Shown: positions 12,854-25,475 of the stretch, piece after piece
Numbering within the stretch: the stretch's first letter is position 1
Layout of the letters: each line of letters begins with the position of its first letter
Origin: Romanomermis culicivorax
Lineage: Eukaryota > Nematoda > Enoplea > Mermithida > Mermithidae
Length of the DNA stretch: 64,000 nt
Reading direction: 5' to 3'
Assembly (NCBI GenBank): GCA_963922205.1
Contig: CAWUHX010000015.1
Span: forward strand, 496,001 to 560,000
Position numbers and translations under genes: made by a program
Notes under the pieces: model-generated
What the model was told of the DNA's origin: nothing
Database searches by the model: none
The model's input: only the letters and a program-made list of their open reading frames with translations

Positions 12854-15800
12854 ATGGCCAAGTCATCGAACATGAGAATGCTCAGAGAATTAAGAGATTG
12901 GCAAGATGAAGAAACCGATGTCGGAATCAAATTGGAGAAAGTTGGCGATTCCTTATCACGATTTAGAGGTTAGCGCTTTTCAAGCATGTCAAGCACTTTT
13001 TTGAAACGTTAGGTTTTCGTATCAGGCGTCTGTTTTTTATAAAATGATTATAAATCGGAAAATGACAAAAATTAGTATTGTTTTCGAAATCGTTTGCACA
13101 AAGCCTTTACAATAATATTTATTTATTGTGATAGCTGTGCACCGATTGTAAAATTTTTTGTGCTTTTTCTGCATTTACCGGTTTACAATCCAAGCTTACA
13201 CTTACTCAAAGTAGACATTGCTCTCTCTCTCTCTCTCTACATACCTGCACAAAGACCGAAGAAAAGTAAACTGCCGACAACATACATAATATGCAAGATA
13301 TAGTGATCCTCAGGCTGATTAGCTGTATTTTGGCTCATAGCTAACTGTGGTCGATCGGTTCGTCCTGGGCCCTATCGCATATGTTAGGAGTTAAGAGTTA
13401 GGAGCTAGGAGCTAGAAGTAATGGCGGAATTACGGTTGCAGATATCGGGAGCTAGGATACTCCTAGCCCAGGGGGTATTAATGCGTCTGGTGGCCACCCA
13501 TCTTATAACGTGTGTTATGCAAAAGGTACTTGAGGAGGCATAATTCGTATAACGTGCTTGCTAATTGATAGCCTAAGCCTAATCCTAATCCTAAGCCTAA
13601 GCATATGCCTGACCCAAAGCCTAAGCCTAATCTTATTGACCGCAGGTTCGTACTGTTGCCTAAAGTTACTCAAGGTACCTTTTGCATTACGCACGTTATA
13701 AGATGGGTGGCCACCAGACGTACTGATACCGCCCAGGGGTTTAGAAGTAAATTTAGAAGAAAGTGAATGTTTTTAGAGCGATTCTAGGTAGATTTCTAGG
13801 TGGGTTACAGATGAATTATGAGAAATTTTTCGGGAGTATTTTTACTCCCAGAAGTATAAACAAAATCTAGGAAGGTCCTCTGTCTCCTAGGATCCTAGGA
13901 TCTTTGGAAAATTCATAAGTGCAATCAGGGATTTCTACAGGTAGAACCGAGTAGCAAGTGAACTGAGGCGCGGAAAATAGAAAAATAGAAACCGATTACT
14001 GCCTATAGATTCTAATGACATATATTTTACAATTTTCTGTTTTTGTCTGAACAATGCTAAGAAATTTAACTACAAACTGTTGAAGAAGAAAGTGGGTAAG
14101 AAACGAAAAATACAAAACGAACCAGAAATGAAAAAATGAGTAAATGAGTAAAAACGCAAGCATTGAAAAATATATACGAGTATGTTTTCAATCATATTTG
14201 TAACATTGGCGCTACAGTTTTTCAAAAATTCACCAAGTTACTGTATTTTCGATCAGCATTGTTATGGTACAGTGACAAAAAGGCAAAAACCAGCGTATCT
14301 TTATCTTTGTGTATCTTTTGGAACGCTAACATTGCACATTTTTGGATTTCACTGATGGCCAGGCGATTAAATATTTTTCTTTCCTAAAAAAACAGCAGCT
14401 TGACCATCAATCGATCACTTTTGCTGAAGTAATTCCAAAACAAAATTTAAAATGACTTAAAAATGGTGTATCTCTATTTTGACGGAATCGACGTAGTTGA
14501 AGCCTCAGTTAAACTCGATACCTCCTCCGGATTTTACTGCCAGTTTGGTATAGGCTTTCTGTATTTGTCAGACAGCCGTAGAATGTGCCTTTTGCTTCGA
14601 TTCTTGTCAAAATTGCTCTTTTTCATCTAAAAATTCATCTAATCTTTTAACACTCCTATTTCATCTTGTTACGGACTCTCTGGCAGAATCGTTAGATACC
14701 AAAAGAAATCAATTTACATAAAAATTTCATTGTTTTAATTTATGGATTTCAAAAAACTGGCTGTCATAACACGCACTGCTTTTTCCATACATCTACGAAT
14801 GAAATAAATATAAGAAAGCTTGGCAAAACTCCTAGCTCCTTTATTCCTGTTCTTAAAAGGAAAAACAAAAATTGTTCTTGATCTAGGAGTTTATTTGCAA
14901 CGAGGTATAGGAAACTTCTAGCCTTTGAGTATTTTTCCTCCTAGGCTGAAAACCATACATGTTCTTGGGGCGTTTAACCCCGGGCAGAACTTTGGCTGAC
15001 CTCTCCAGAATTCTCATTCTTTTATGATTTTTACATTTTTACATGAAAACTTGGAAAATTTCACGCAAAAATGTTGAATATTATTAGTAAAAAATGCATT
15101 TTCTCCTGTTGGGACCGAAAGAGCATATGAGGAACATCTAAAAACGAAGTTTTTATTTTGATCAGTTTTGACCGAGTTCCAAGCAATTTTGAAACAAAAA
15201 AATTGTGGCTAACCCACAAAATTTCTATGTTGTACATGTATGCTCGTAACACCTAAACTCCTTGCTGTCTGCAACAAAGTCCAGACGAGATCTGTCACAT
15301 TCTGCTTACCAATCACTCATTTTCCGAGCGCGTGTTGAGAGTGGTCACAGCAACCACCTGAACTAAGATCTGTTGCAAATTAAGCGCACCTTTCCTGTTG
15401 CTCGGTTGGCTCAATTGGTTAGAGCGTTCGAACGGTAGCCGCAAGGTCCCGGGTTCATGTCCCATTAAAGCCCGGAGTAGCGGGAAAAGGTTGCCTCAAC
15501 ACGCAGTTGTCAAGTCACCTAAACACTTTTAGTTTAGTCAAAAGAATCTAACACAGTAACATATTTCAAACATTTCTATCATATAAACAGTCTAAAAAAC
15601 CATTTATAGTACAAGTTAGATGCAACTGTAATCTGTTTTTCTTGAAATGCTTGTAAGTATTAAGAGTTGAATGCAAGTACTATTTCATATTTTTGTCATT
15701 TTCTGCTAAACTATGTGTCGCGTAAGATTGTAAATTTGTGAGCCTATTCATCTAACCATTATCATTTTTTGAGTAAAACGTCTTGTAAGTGAAAGCTCTG

Positions 15801-18800
15801 TGCAGACGACTTTAAGGAGATACTTATTTTTCTTCATTTATCAATTTACAAGCATTTCATTAACAAAAGAAATATATATAGTTAACAAATGAATGAGGAA
15901 CGGGGTTTTGCAGTTTGCACTTTCAAACATTTTTGAAAAAAGTTTGTATACAAGGTTAGCTAGATTTATGAATGACACTATACATACTGTATACTTTGAT
16001 CAAAAGACAATAATACTAAAGAGATAAAAAACTTGTTCGAGAAATCGATCTAGGATAAGAACATTTGATTTTGATGCAAGCAAGCACAAACTCGTTCATT
16101 CTGAATGACAGACATAGACAATGAAAAAGCCATAAGATATTGGTCTTTTTTGTAAATCATCGACCAATGGTGAAAAACCCGATAATCGGTCGATGCCTCG
16201 GTCGATCACTATTTGGAGCTCCAGGTAGGAGGCTTATTTACACACTGCGAACTTCGTCAGTTGTAAGTGTATAAAAGTCGAAATAGTTGGGGGTAAACTG
16301 TAGCTGTGAACACCTTGAACTAAACTGTAACAGCTTATTTCATCTGTCCCAGGTATTACAAAATGTTTACGCGGACCCTCTTTTAGACCACCACGCATGA
16401 TGTTATCACTGTTCCATTTTTCGCACTGTAAAATTTTTTATTTTTGTCTGAGCATAGCCGAGTAGTGTGTTTTGGATGATCCCTTCTGAAATCTTGCCTC
16501 TGAGCCGCGCTAAGGAATTGAGTAAAATAATACTCAGGAAATCCCTTGATCACTGAACCTCAGTTCGATTTGAACTAGCACAAATTTTGTGAGGTTAGTT
16601 AAAAATCTTTTTGCTAAAATCTGTTTTGTCAAGGCAGTATAAGGGGCCCTCCAGACACGCCCTTCGTCAACGGTACATTCGTATTGGACATCGAAATAAC
16701 GGAACATTACCCTTTCCGGCCGCCGAAAGTACGTTTTGTAACTCGAGTCTGGCACCCGAACATAAGTTCGGTCACCGGAGCCATATGTTTGGACTTGTTG
16801 CGCGACCAATGGGCTGCCACGATGACTATACGCACCGTCCTCTTGTCCATCCAATCGTTACTGTCCGATCCGAAACCCAACGACCCGCAAGACGCCGTCG
16901 TAGCCGGTCAATATTTGAACCACAATGAAATATACAAACTGACGGCGCGGTATTGGAGCCATCATTTTGCTAAGGTACGTCTGCGAGACGTGCTGGCACC
17001 AGGCCCGTATTTAGAGGGGAAGGGGGGCGGAATACCCCCTAATTTTTTTAGAATAAAATTTTAGCAATATTATTGTAATTATACATCACAATTCCCAAAT
17101 TAAATTATTGTATTTACATACTTTTCGTCAAACATAGAATTTAGCCACTAATCCAAGCACAAATAAACTAACTGAAAATTAGTCGTCTTTAGTGCAAAAA
17201 TGATTTTCTTTTTATTCAGTAAATTCTAAAATTTTTTTGGAAAATTACCCCTTTTTTAAAAATCCTGAATACGGGTATGGCTGGTACAATATTTTGACCG
17301 ATAAGATTTTCAAAGCGAGACTTACTGTAATAATTTATCGCTACAGTAATAGCTCATCCTAACATACTTCTGTCGGTTTTTCAAAGCGCCCGCTGAAGAT
17401 CGAGGCATTAAAATCAATGAAACACGTCTTACCATGCAGAAACGCTTCAGTCTAAAGATAAAAGCATAGGTTATGCTGCAGTTTCTGATTCTCACACTCT
17501 TGTTGATTGAAGTTCTGATCCGAGTCCAACTAAACATGATTAGCATTGCAGCTCTTCTAAGTTCAAAGTTGATCAGAAATTTCTGGAGTTGTGAAGAACT
17601 TGGATTGGGATTGTGAATTATTGTCGGTATAGTGGGGGTATTATCCCTATGTGAAATCCTCAAAATTGATTACTGGTTGCTTAATTTTGAGCCAAATTGA
17701 CGTGTTTAGCGAACAATTTCCTGCACTACCCAGCCAAATTTTCAACTCTGACCCTGGGGACCTCTAGTCTGTTTTCTATAAGCGGCTTGTACTGCAGAAT
17801 TTTTAATTCAAAAAGTTTCTGAGGGTGGTTGGTCTTAAGACACGATTCCTGAGAGGATTCAACATAATTGTGATAAGTAAAAAATTAACCCTACCGGAAA
17901 ATCACATATTTGGTGTAACTTAATGCACTAGGAAAGAAAATGATATTCATTTCGTCTGAAAATCAAAACTCGCATAGCTGCAGTAAGACGAAAAATGAAA
18001 ATTTTTGATTTTTTCGATTTTTGACATACACTTCTTTCAACTTTTGCAACTTTACCTATGTCAGACATCGTGTTCTGAAAATTTACCCATTATTAGGCCA
18101 ATAGATGGGCTACAATTTACTGTAGGATTCATTAGTGTGAAGTGCTTATTAGGAATACACTGGTCCATGAAGCATCAAATTTTGAGAGCAAAATTTGTCA
18201 TTTTTTCACAAAAATCATTCTATATACTGCTAAAGCTCAGAAGGACCAAAAAATTCAGTATACAATAGATAGCTTACGATATCTTCTACCTTCTGACAAA
18301 AAAATTACAAAAATTCATGCACTGCTAGAGGGTCGCATTTTTACAGCCTAATTTTTGACATTTTAAAACTGCATAAAAAGTGTAAAATGCAAAATTCAAA
18401 AAACATTTTCATATCACACTATAGAGCATTGTATCCTGTATCAAATACACGGTCAATAACAAAGTTACTTCATGCCTAGGCCGATACATCTCAAGTCACG
18501 TAAATAGACAAAAAAATGCTTAAAAATGCGATGATTCCAAACTTTGGGATACTGTAGAATGGTGAATTTTATTTTTTAATAAGTTCGGGAATTATATTAA
18601 TATTCACCATACGAAACATGTTTTACTGTCTCATTTTTAAAATTTATCAAGTTCTATTAGTTCCACAGTGGATGTCAGAACTTCCAGAAAATACAATTAT
18701 AAGACAGTGTTCAAACTTCAGGTTGTGCGACCCTCTAGCAGTACATGAATTTTTGTAATTTTTTGTCAGCAGGTAGAAGATATCGTAAGCTATCTATTGT

Positions 18801-20500
18801 ATACTGAATTTTTTGGTCCTTCTGAGCTTTAGCAGTATATAGGATGATTTTTGTGAAAAAAATGACAAATTTTGCTCTCGAAATTTGATGTTTCATGGAC
18901 CAGTGTATTCCTAATAAGCACTTTACACTAATGAATCCTACAGTAAATTGTAGCCCATCTATTGGCCTAATATGGGGTAAATTTTCAGAACACGATGTCT
19001 GACATAGGTAAAGTTGCAAAAGTTGAAAGAAGTGTATGTCAAAAATCGAAAGAATCGAAAATTTTCATTTTTCGTCTTACTGTAGCTATGCGAGTTTTGA
19101 TTTTCGGACGAAATGAATATCATTTTCTTTCCTAGCGCATCAAGTTACACCAAATGTGTGATTTTCAGGTATGGTTAATTTTTTACTTATCACAACTCTC
19201 TGTATAAGAAGCTGAATTCTCTCAGACATTGCCTCTTTAAAATTTTCGGCTTATACAATTATGAACTCACCTTTCGATCATGTTGAGACGCATTTCGAAA
19301 AAGAACAAATTAATAGAAACGTTGATTAGAAATTGGCGCATCGAAACAAATTGGCACATCCCAGAAATTGGCACAATTTGCACATCTTGTGCTGACTGCT
19401 ACTGAACATATCAGGCCAGTTTTGTGGATCGTTTCAACACTCGTTGATCAAATTTATTGGAAAATGACAAATACGAGATTCTAGTTCGCAGGTCACATCT
19501 TAAATTTGTATTAAATTGAAGCGTGATATAGAAAGAGGCCAAAAAGGCGTCAAATAACTTTTTATTGTACCTCTCAGGTGAGTAAGAATTCGATTGTTTA
19601 CGTTGGTTCAGTAGTCCAGGATTTTTCGGTTGCGCCTATTGATAGTTTTTTCACGAGTTTAATGGTTCATTAATAATCAGTCCTCATTTTGGCTCGATTG
19701 TGAACGCATCAAATGTCGTTTTCGAACTTACGACGGATTTCGTATTAAAACCGCTGTTTCTTGCATTTTGTCTATCACGATGTTTTTTATTTTATTTTTT
19801 TCTAGGTTTTTCTGTTTCTATTTTCTAGAATAACTGAATTTGGGCTTCAGTTAGAAGTCTTCTCTGACGCATAGAAAGTTTACTACTGCGGGTCACTGAA
19901 CTACGGATTACTAAATTTTAACTGGCCAGTCTGACGACTCTGGGGCAGATTACTCCTTGGAAAAAGCCTAATAATAGTTCAATAGATCCCAAAATATGAC
20001 AGAAAATGAAGTGGGTAAGTGACTTTTGGTATAAATGGCTGAGTGGAAGTAAAGATACTTACTCCCGTAAACATTGCACATTACCTTTTCTGTAAATCCG
20101 ATTAGGAGATCTGTGAGCTGTGACTTTAATAACCAATGAACCACTGAACAACAAAAATAGATCAATAGAGTTGCAGGTTAATTCAACTAAAATTCTTGAA
20201 CTTTGTACTAAGGCTGGTTCGCTATTCTGTAGCGCGCTCGGAGAAAATATATACGAAATCAAGTAGGCTCCAGTGAATCACTTCCGCACTAGAGTGAACG
20301 CGTACACTTGTTGATCATTTTCTCAAAATTGATATTCACTGTAATATTTGTTTCAGGCTCCTGATCCGAAGATTCCCGATTACACCGCCAAAATTACGAC
20401 TCTTCATGAAATGGGCTATACTGCAGAACAAGCTATCGAAGCGTTGAGCCATTGCGATTGGGCCGTCGATAACGCTGTGCAGCGCTTATGCGGAAAATGA
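12854..20500 (+). CDS. UBE2K: UBE2K/Ubc4-type E2 ubiquitin-conjugating enzyme with C-terminal UBA domain
   Basis: Exons 12854-12968, 16634-16974 and 20357-20500 (intron phases 1 and 0) give 199 residues, against 200 in human UBE2K. The first exon supplies the N-terminal helix; the acceptor at 16634 was chosen because it makes the spacing FRG-S-I-R-GPPDTP match the human protein. The UBC fold shows YPFRPPKVRF, the HPN motif (79-81) and the catalytic Cys90 in TGAICLDLLRDQW; the next stretch TIRTVLLSIQSLL is typical. Exon 3 encodes a UBA domain (residues about 153-199) with MGYTAEQAIEAL. The family accepts ubiquitin from E1 on the cysteine and builds mainly K48-linked chains in cytosol and nucleus; the UBA binds ubiquitin. 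The first donor is GTTAGC, weaker than usual. No AATAAA was seen shortly after the stop. Confidence 0.93.
13028..13112 (-). repeat. MITE family A copy, truncated
   Basis: GTCTGTTTTTTATAAAATGA start and 'gacaaaaattagtattgtt' block only. Confidence 0.45.
13220..13238 (+). repeat. (CT)n microsatellite
   Basis: About nine uninterrupted CT units in the first intron of the UBE2K-like gene. Confidence 0.9.
13471..13736. mobile_element. MITE with ~65-bp TIRs and telomere-like interior
   Basis: Left arm GCGTCTGGTGGCCACCCATC with ACGTGTGTTATGCAAAAGG is repeated inverted as ACGCACGTTATAAGATGGGT and GGCCACCAGACGTACTGATA. Between the arms (about 13570-13640) are several hexamers of the type GCCTAA and TCCTAA. 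Flanking DNA at 13385-13460 has TAGGAGC-type short tandem repeats. Confidence 0.7.
14949..15245. mobile_element. Short element with CATACATGT terminal inverted repeats
   Basis: Starts CCATACATGTTCTTGGGG and ends TTGTACATGTATGC, about 0.3 kb, non-coding. Same terminal motif as the elements at 27960, 38583 and 42138. Confidence 0.5.
15335..15500 (+). repeat. tRNA-derived SINE, copy 1
   Basis: Contains a pol III A-box-like TTGGCTCAATTGG at 15406-15418 and a B-box-like GGGTTCATGTCCC at 15451-15463. A second copy at 26565-26730 shares the upstream part (GTTGAGAGTGGTCACAGCA against GTTGAGACTACTACAGTGC), so this is an interspersed repeat and not a tRNA gene; no full acceptor-stem pairing was found. 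Confidence 0.65.
15629..15882 (+). repeat. MITE family A, best-preserved copy
   Basis: Arms TGTTTTTCTTGAAATGCTTG and AATTTACAAGCATTTCATT are partly inverted repeats of one another; the interior holds AAGTACTATTTCATATTTTT and TTTTTTGAGTAAAACGTCTT. It serves as the reference for the other copies. Confidence 0.7.
17620..17768. repeat. Short hAT-type MITE remnant (CAGAG...GGGGACCTCT family)
   Basis: The interior (ATTGATTACTGGTTGCTTAA, TTTTCAACTCTGACC) and right end CTGGGGACCTCTAG match the elements at 44888-45067 and 61388-62404; the left end is not clear. Confidence 0.4.
17868..19195. mobile_element. Foldback element with ~480-bp inverted repeats
   Basis: Outer ends TTGTGATAAGTAAAAAATTA and TAATTTTTTACTTATCACAA are perfect complements, and the two arms (about 17868-18345 and 18725-19195) match as inverted repeats over nearly their whole length with few differences. 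A spacer of about 380 bp separates them. Each arm can be read as the same open frame (for example SCSENLP and GIHWSMKHQI in both), explained by the inversion and not evidence for a gene. The near identity suggests recent insertion or arm conversion. It is in intron 2 of the UBE2K-like gene. Confidence 0.85.
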
Positions 20501-20952
20501 GACAACCAAAAATTTTAATAATCTACCACTTCACTGATGATCTCCATTCTCGTACGCCATTTCATGTTCAAATTATTGACTTTTGTAAATATAAATACTA
20601 GTCTCCCAAAATAGGAAAATGACAAATAGTCGTACATGATATACTGGTCAAACAATTTGCGGTTGAGGTGATATGTTCTTGATGCGTGAAGATCGGAAGA
20701 GGAATCATCTTTAACGTCTATAATTATGGTGTCTCAGCTCCAGTATAATCAAAATGTCGAAAAACATCAGAAAACGTGTTTTTTTTGAAAAAAAAATTTT
20801 TCTGAAATTTTTTCTGAGTTTTTTACGAAAGTCTTGACGTTGCTTGGACATTAGAACGTTTCGTTCGCGTCTGGCATCCAAAATTGATTAAATCCTATAT
20901 TTGCAGAAGATGTCCGGTGTAAATTTCCCACAGCCAGAAAAGTCATAAACAT

Positions 20953-21277
20953 AGTCAGTTTCTCTTGAAATGCTTGTAACAGTCAAAAGCAATTGTATTC
21001 ATATTTTTACGATTCTCTGCTTAGCCATATATCACATAGGACTGAAAACATACCCAACTAAACTCTAACAATTTTTCCATTAAAAAATTCTATCGTGAAA
21101 GCCTTGCGTAAACGATGTCGACGACAATGCTAATTTTCGTCATTTTTTGATTTGCAAGCATTTTGTCAAATGTATTGTGTACAAAAATCTGCAATAAAAA
21201 CACGAATGAATGAAGACAGTATATATTTTTTATCATTCTTTAATTTACAACATTTTGTAGAAAACCAGACTACAATG
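20953..21277 (+). repeat. MITE family A copy with duplicated right arm
   Basis: TTTCTCTTGAAATGCTTGTA start; the right arm appears twice (near 21150-21175 and 21240-21270), with 'attttgtagaaaaccagac' at the end. Confidence 0.6.
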
Positions 21278-21761
21278 ATCATTTTACTGGCTAATCGCTC
21301 AATAAATAAATTTGATTCGATTGGCAAATTGCTTGTATAACTTTCTAATTTGGGAACACTGTCCAGTAATTTCGGTGTGGGGGTGTAGAGCAAAAACATT
21401 TATTTTTACAAGATCTGAAATACATAATTTGAAAGATTACCATGACAGACATCAGACACGAAGTCATTAAGAAAGTAAACAAGTAAAAAATCAGTTTCTG
21501 TTCCACATTTGATGATTTCTTGATATTCCATACATTTCGATATCGACATAGATTTTAACATCATGATGAGTAACTTTCATGGTCCTTGACATCATTCCAA
21601 AGTAACTTTTCACAGTGACTTGCACCACTGATGGCTGTCACACTAATCTTTTTAAAGTTTCCCGTACCGCACGAACTTGATGTATTGCATAGCTTCTGAA
21701 AATAAATCGTTTGAACACTACACACTTACACCGCAATTACTGAATACCCTGCAGTGTGTTT

Positions 21762-21930
21762 TCCATGAAATATTTGTAAAATGAAAAACGACACAAAAAT
21801 GCACTTACTTGAGAATCATTTAAACAAAACTTTTACTGTAGAATTTTCTACTCGAAAAATTCTGCGACTCATTTGGATGAAAACGCAAATTCTCAGTTCC
21901 AAATTTATGACGTTTAGTTTGGCAGTTTAT
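21762..21930 (-). repeat. MITE family A copy, partial
   Basis: AAATATTTGTAAAATGAAAA then CTTTTACTGTAGAATTTTCT; right arm lost. Confidence 0.55.
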
Positions 21931-22009
21931 TATTCGGGAGCATCCAGAATAGACAGAACTAAAGTTTACCAGATTATGGCATCGAAACGCATGTTTTTAC
22001 TGAAAGAAC

Positions 22010-22265
22010 TATAGTCTTGTTATAAAATGCCTGCCAAATTAAAAAATGACAAAATAAGTACAGACCTCGAAGTCGTTCACCAAAGGTTTTTACCGTAGCG
22101 TCTTTCACTCAAAAACTGATGTTAGTTGGGTAGACTCGCAAATTTTCAGTGCTATGCGACATAAAGTTTAGGAGGATATGGCAAAAATATGAAGAATTAC
22201 TCGCTCTTCACACTTTAATATTTACAAGCGATTCATGCAAAACAGGCTACAGAAATTGTTGACGC
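22010..22265 (-). repeat. MITE family A copy
   Basis: Begins TAGTCTTGTTATAAAATGCC and ends TTTACAAGCGATTCATGCAA, close to full length. Confidence 0.65.
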
Positions 22266-23519
22266 TACACGGCAGAACTACAAAGATGAGGATATTCAAA
22301 AAGGATCTGGCACCTGAAGTTAAACAATGTTCTTTTACAGTTATACCTAGTTTCGCACACCAACTGAAAGACTTCATGATTCTAAAGTGAATGAAGTCTG
22401 TTCTATTCTCACTACATTATTTATCCAAAAACGGGTTTTCAGGTCTGTTGCAATTACTGGCATTCTGGATATAGAAATGGAATTTTGGGAAAATGCAGGA
22501 AGCTACTATCCTGCTACCTTGTGGAATTAGGAGTTTCAAAAGGCTATCGAACACTCTCAATCCGAAAAGCATGACGCTTGTTGGGCACAGCACTCAAGCT
22601 AGTCCAGGTTCATAAACTATGTGTTCACGTTAAGACTGGTTGCGTGACTTCACACCATCGTCGAAAATGCGACACCTAGTTACCTTGCAGTACGCGTCTA
22701 GTTAGGGTTCAAGATTTCAGACAACAAAAAACTTCTTATCTCGAGAAGCAATAAATAATCAAAGTTTAACTTATAACTAGACGACATTAAAAAATTCTAT
22801 ATCTTTTTTCTACGCTGACTATTTATATTTGACGTACAGTTTTTACCGTGTCATGTCCCAGAGTCATCAGTGTGGATGTTGTTCGTCCATTCTGCACACT
22901 GTTTCACAGTTCATTTTCTATTAACTCAGAAATAATAACTCCAAGAAAATTTCTACGGTGTAGCATTCTTCGCGCTTCGCAGTGATCCTACTGTAGCAAA
23001 TGGTTGCCCTTTTTACTATGATCGGCTGTAGCTGACTTATCCACAAACTTCATAACTCTGAAATATGGCCGGTCTTTACTGCATGATACATCGAAATCTT
23101 GAAGATTAGTATCAAACACATGATACCCATACAGATTCCCAAAACAGTTAGAATATCGAAATTGCGATGGTTTTTTTGGATGTTTCCTTAGACATTATCC
23201 CCCTGACCTAACCTGCTCGAAAACTACCCCAGTAAGTCAGGAAAAACTCGATGGGCTATTGTCAAACTCAAACTGCATAAGAAAGTAAGCATTGAATTCG
23301 TTTTCTTTGCGTAAAAGGCATTCAAAAAAAGCGACAATAACAAAAATTATGCAGACCGTCGACTTCTTTTAATGCAGGGATAATCGATAGGCGACTTCGG
23401 GTACCACTGGTTAGTTTTGTTGAACAAAACGTTGATTATGACTTCAATTTTCATTTGATTTCCTATGCACTACATTTTGATTCTGTCGCTCTTGTTTTTT
23501 TCGAAGATCATCGCAAAAT

Positions 23520-23765
23520 AGCAGTCTTGAAAAGGTTCTGGAACTGAAAAGCAAGTACTACTTCATATTTTAACACTTTTCTACTAAACCATAATGTCAT
23601 ACCAGACCGAAAACTTTTGAGCGTACCAAACTAACCTTCAATAATTTTTTGAGTAAAAAATTTTTCGAGTGAAGGCTTTGTTCAAAGGACTTTGCCGATA
23701 TAACTAATTTTTGTCGTCTTTCAATTTAGAGAGATTTTATAAAAACTAAAAAAACAAACTGGTCA
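23520..23765 (+). repeat. MITE family A copy
   Basis: AAGCAAGTACTACTTCATAT, TTTTTTGAGTAAAAAATTTT and the 'gtcgtctttcaatttagagag' block are all present. Confidence 0.65.
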
Positions 23766-24960
23766 GCTAAAATCTGCGTCATGAAAAATTTTTAAGACTT
23801 CCAAACAAATAAGCGATATTACTGATAGTGTGCAAACAAATGCTTCATTTTTCGAATTCCTGCGTTATCTCATTATTTGGGATAGTTCCGATGTGAAATC
23901 TAAAATCTGCATGAAGTTAGAATGTACACGTTCGTAGTATTCGACAGATTTCTTAAAATGATGCATCGACATTAACCGCAGTTTGGAATGTATGATCATC
24001 GAATCAAGTACCAAAAAACTCTGTTCAATTTTCACACTGATAATCGGGAATTTTCAAGCTCAATTTCAACGGGTTTATTTTGAGGAGACTCTTTTCTGCT
24101 ACGATGACCTCATAGACATCTCCACTTTTTCCTATCAGCGGCATGTATAGGCTCTAACATGTGACTCTGATAATCTTGGAAAAAAATTGGCGATGAAGGT
24201 CGGCAAATGTGAGTTTGAAATTTTTTCAGCGATTCCATACGTTAGATTTGTCAATGACAATTGCTGCACTACATTTTACTAGAAAAAGTTACTTCAGAAG
24301 AGTCGTCTTCCAAATAAAATATAGAAAAAGATCTTCATATCGAATGTTCACGAATTTTTAAAACACTAAACCCACATAGATTACTAGTTGGGCGGCTTTT
24401 TTCGAGGTCGTGAATTATTTTTTCCCAGAATTGCGCATAATCGAGAATTTGACATTTTTTGAAGAAAGCGTCAAACTCTTCACAGATTTTTCGTCAAAAA
24501 GTAAAACATAATCGACAAACGCATTGTGCCATGCTCCACCACTTCAATATACCACTTTTTCCGGCCTCATCGAAGTTGATCTCGTGGGCACAGGAAATTG
24601 TCGCGATTTTTGAGATGCTCGAGTAAGATGTGCATTTTTTCGTTTGCAACTTTTGTTGATTCTAAATCGAGTAAGGGGATAAACCAGCCGTTGTATGATT
24701 GTAATATAATGATAATCTCGGGTAGTGTTGAATAGTAATAGCGTTCGTAATAATAGGAGCCTTAGTGGCACTATTATTACTTATATTTTGCTATATTTAA
24801 TTTTGAAATGATCGATATAGCAGTCGGAGTTTCGGCAAAACGCAGCCTCCCTAGAGATCAGGAAATCAAATTGTATATCTTGAAATAACTGAAACGAGCC
24901 ATCATCAAGGACTGAAAGAAAAATTTATTGAATTGAGTCGACGAGCCTTCCATAATCTTA

Positions 24961-24961
24961 G

Positions 24962-25005
<44 letters not shown>

Positions 25006-25014
25006 GACTACTAC
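24961..25014 (+). repeat. (ACT)n microsatellite
   Basis: About 17 units, one interruption (ACTACGACTACT). Confidence 0.95.
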
Positions 25015-25229
25015 TAGTCTACCAGTACTACTACTATAACTGTTACTGCTTAGTAGTAGTAGACACAATAATTGTCGAAGTTGCAGTAGCAGACATATTT
25101 TACTTTTGAATGGATTTTACTGCAAATGCCGCAAAAAGATGGCAAGTACAAAATTGTACAGCAATAGAAAATAATTGTCAAGCTTGTGTCAGTGTGCATA
25201 ACTGCTGACACTATTTTCATTAAAACCTT

Positions 25230-25475
25230 GATAATCAGATTTCTATGGAATGCGTGTAAAGTAAAGAATGACAAAATATAGTAGTGTCCTCAAAATCGCG
25301 TACTCATAGGTCTTACCGTAAAACTTTTTATCAAAAAATTCTCAACGGTAGCTTGAGTTAGCTCGTGAATTTGCAGCCCTATGGAATTCGGTTTAGTAGA
25401 AAACAACAAAAGTATGAAATAATAGTTGCTTTCTGCTTTTCTTTTTTTTATAAGAATTTGAGGAAAACATCGTAT
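25230..25475 (-). repeat. MITE family A copy
   Basis: CAGATTTCTATGGAATGCGT start, 'cttaccgtaaaactttttat' and 'gaaataatagttgctttctg' interior, ATAAGAATTTGAGGAAAACA end. Confidence 0.6.

Noticed and set aside
13565-13640. True telomere or nematode origin from GCCTAA repeats
   Set aside because: Only a few imperfect hexamers, inside an inverted-repeat element; not enough for a telomere or for naming the taxon.
15400-15475. A tRNA gene, from the A- and B-box-like blocks
   Set aside because: No consistent acceptor stem, the B box deviates, and a second diverged copy with the same flank exists at 26.6 kb, so it is a SINE.
18005-19019. Two related small proteins encoded in opposite directions
   Set aside because: They are the two arms of one foldback element; similarity comes from the inverted repeat.
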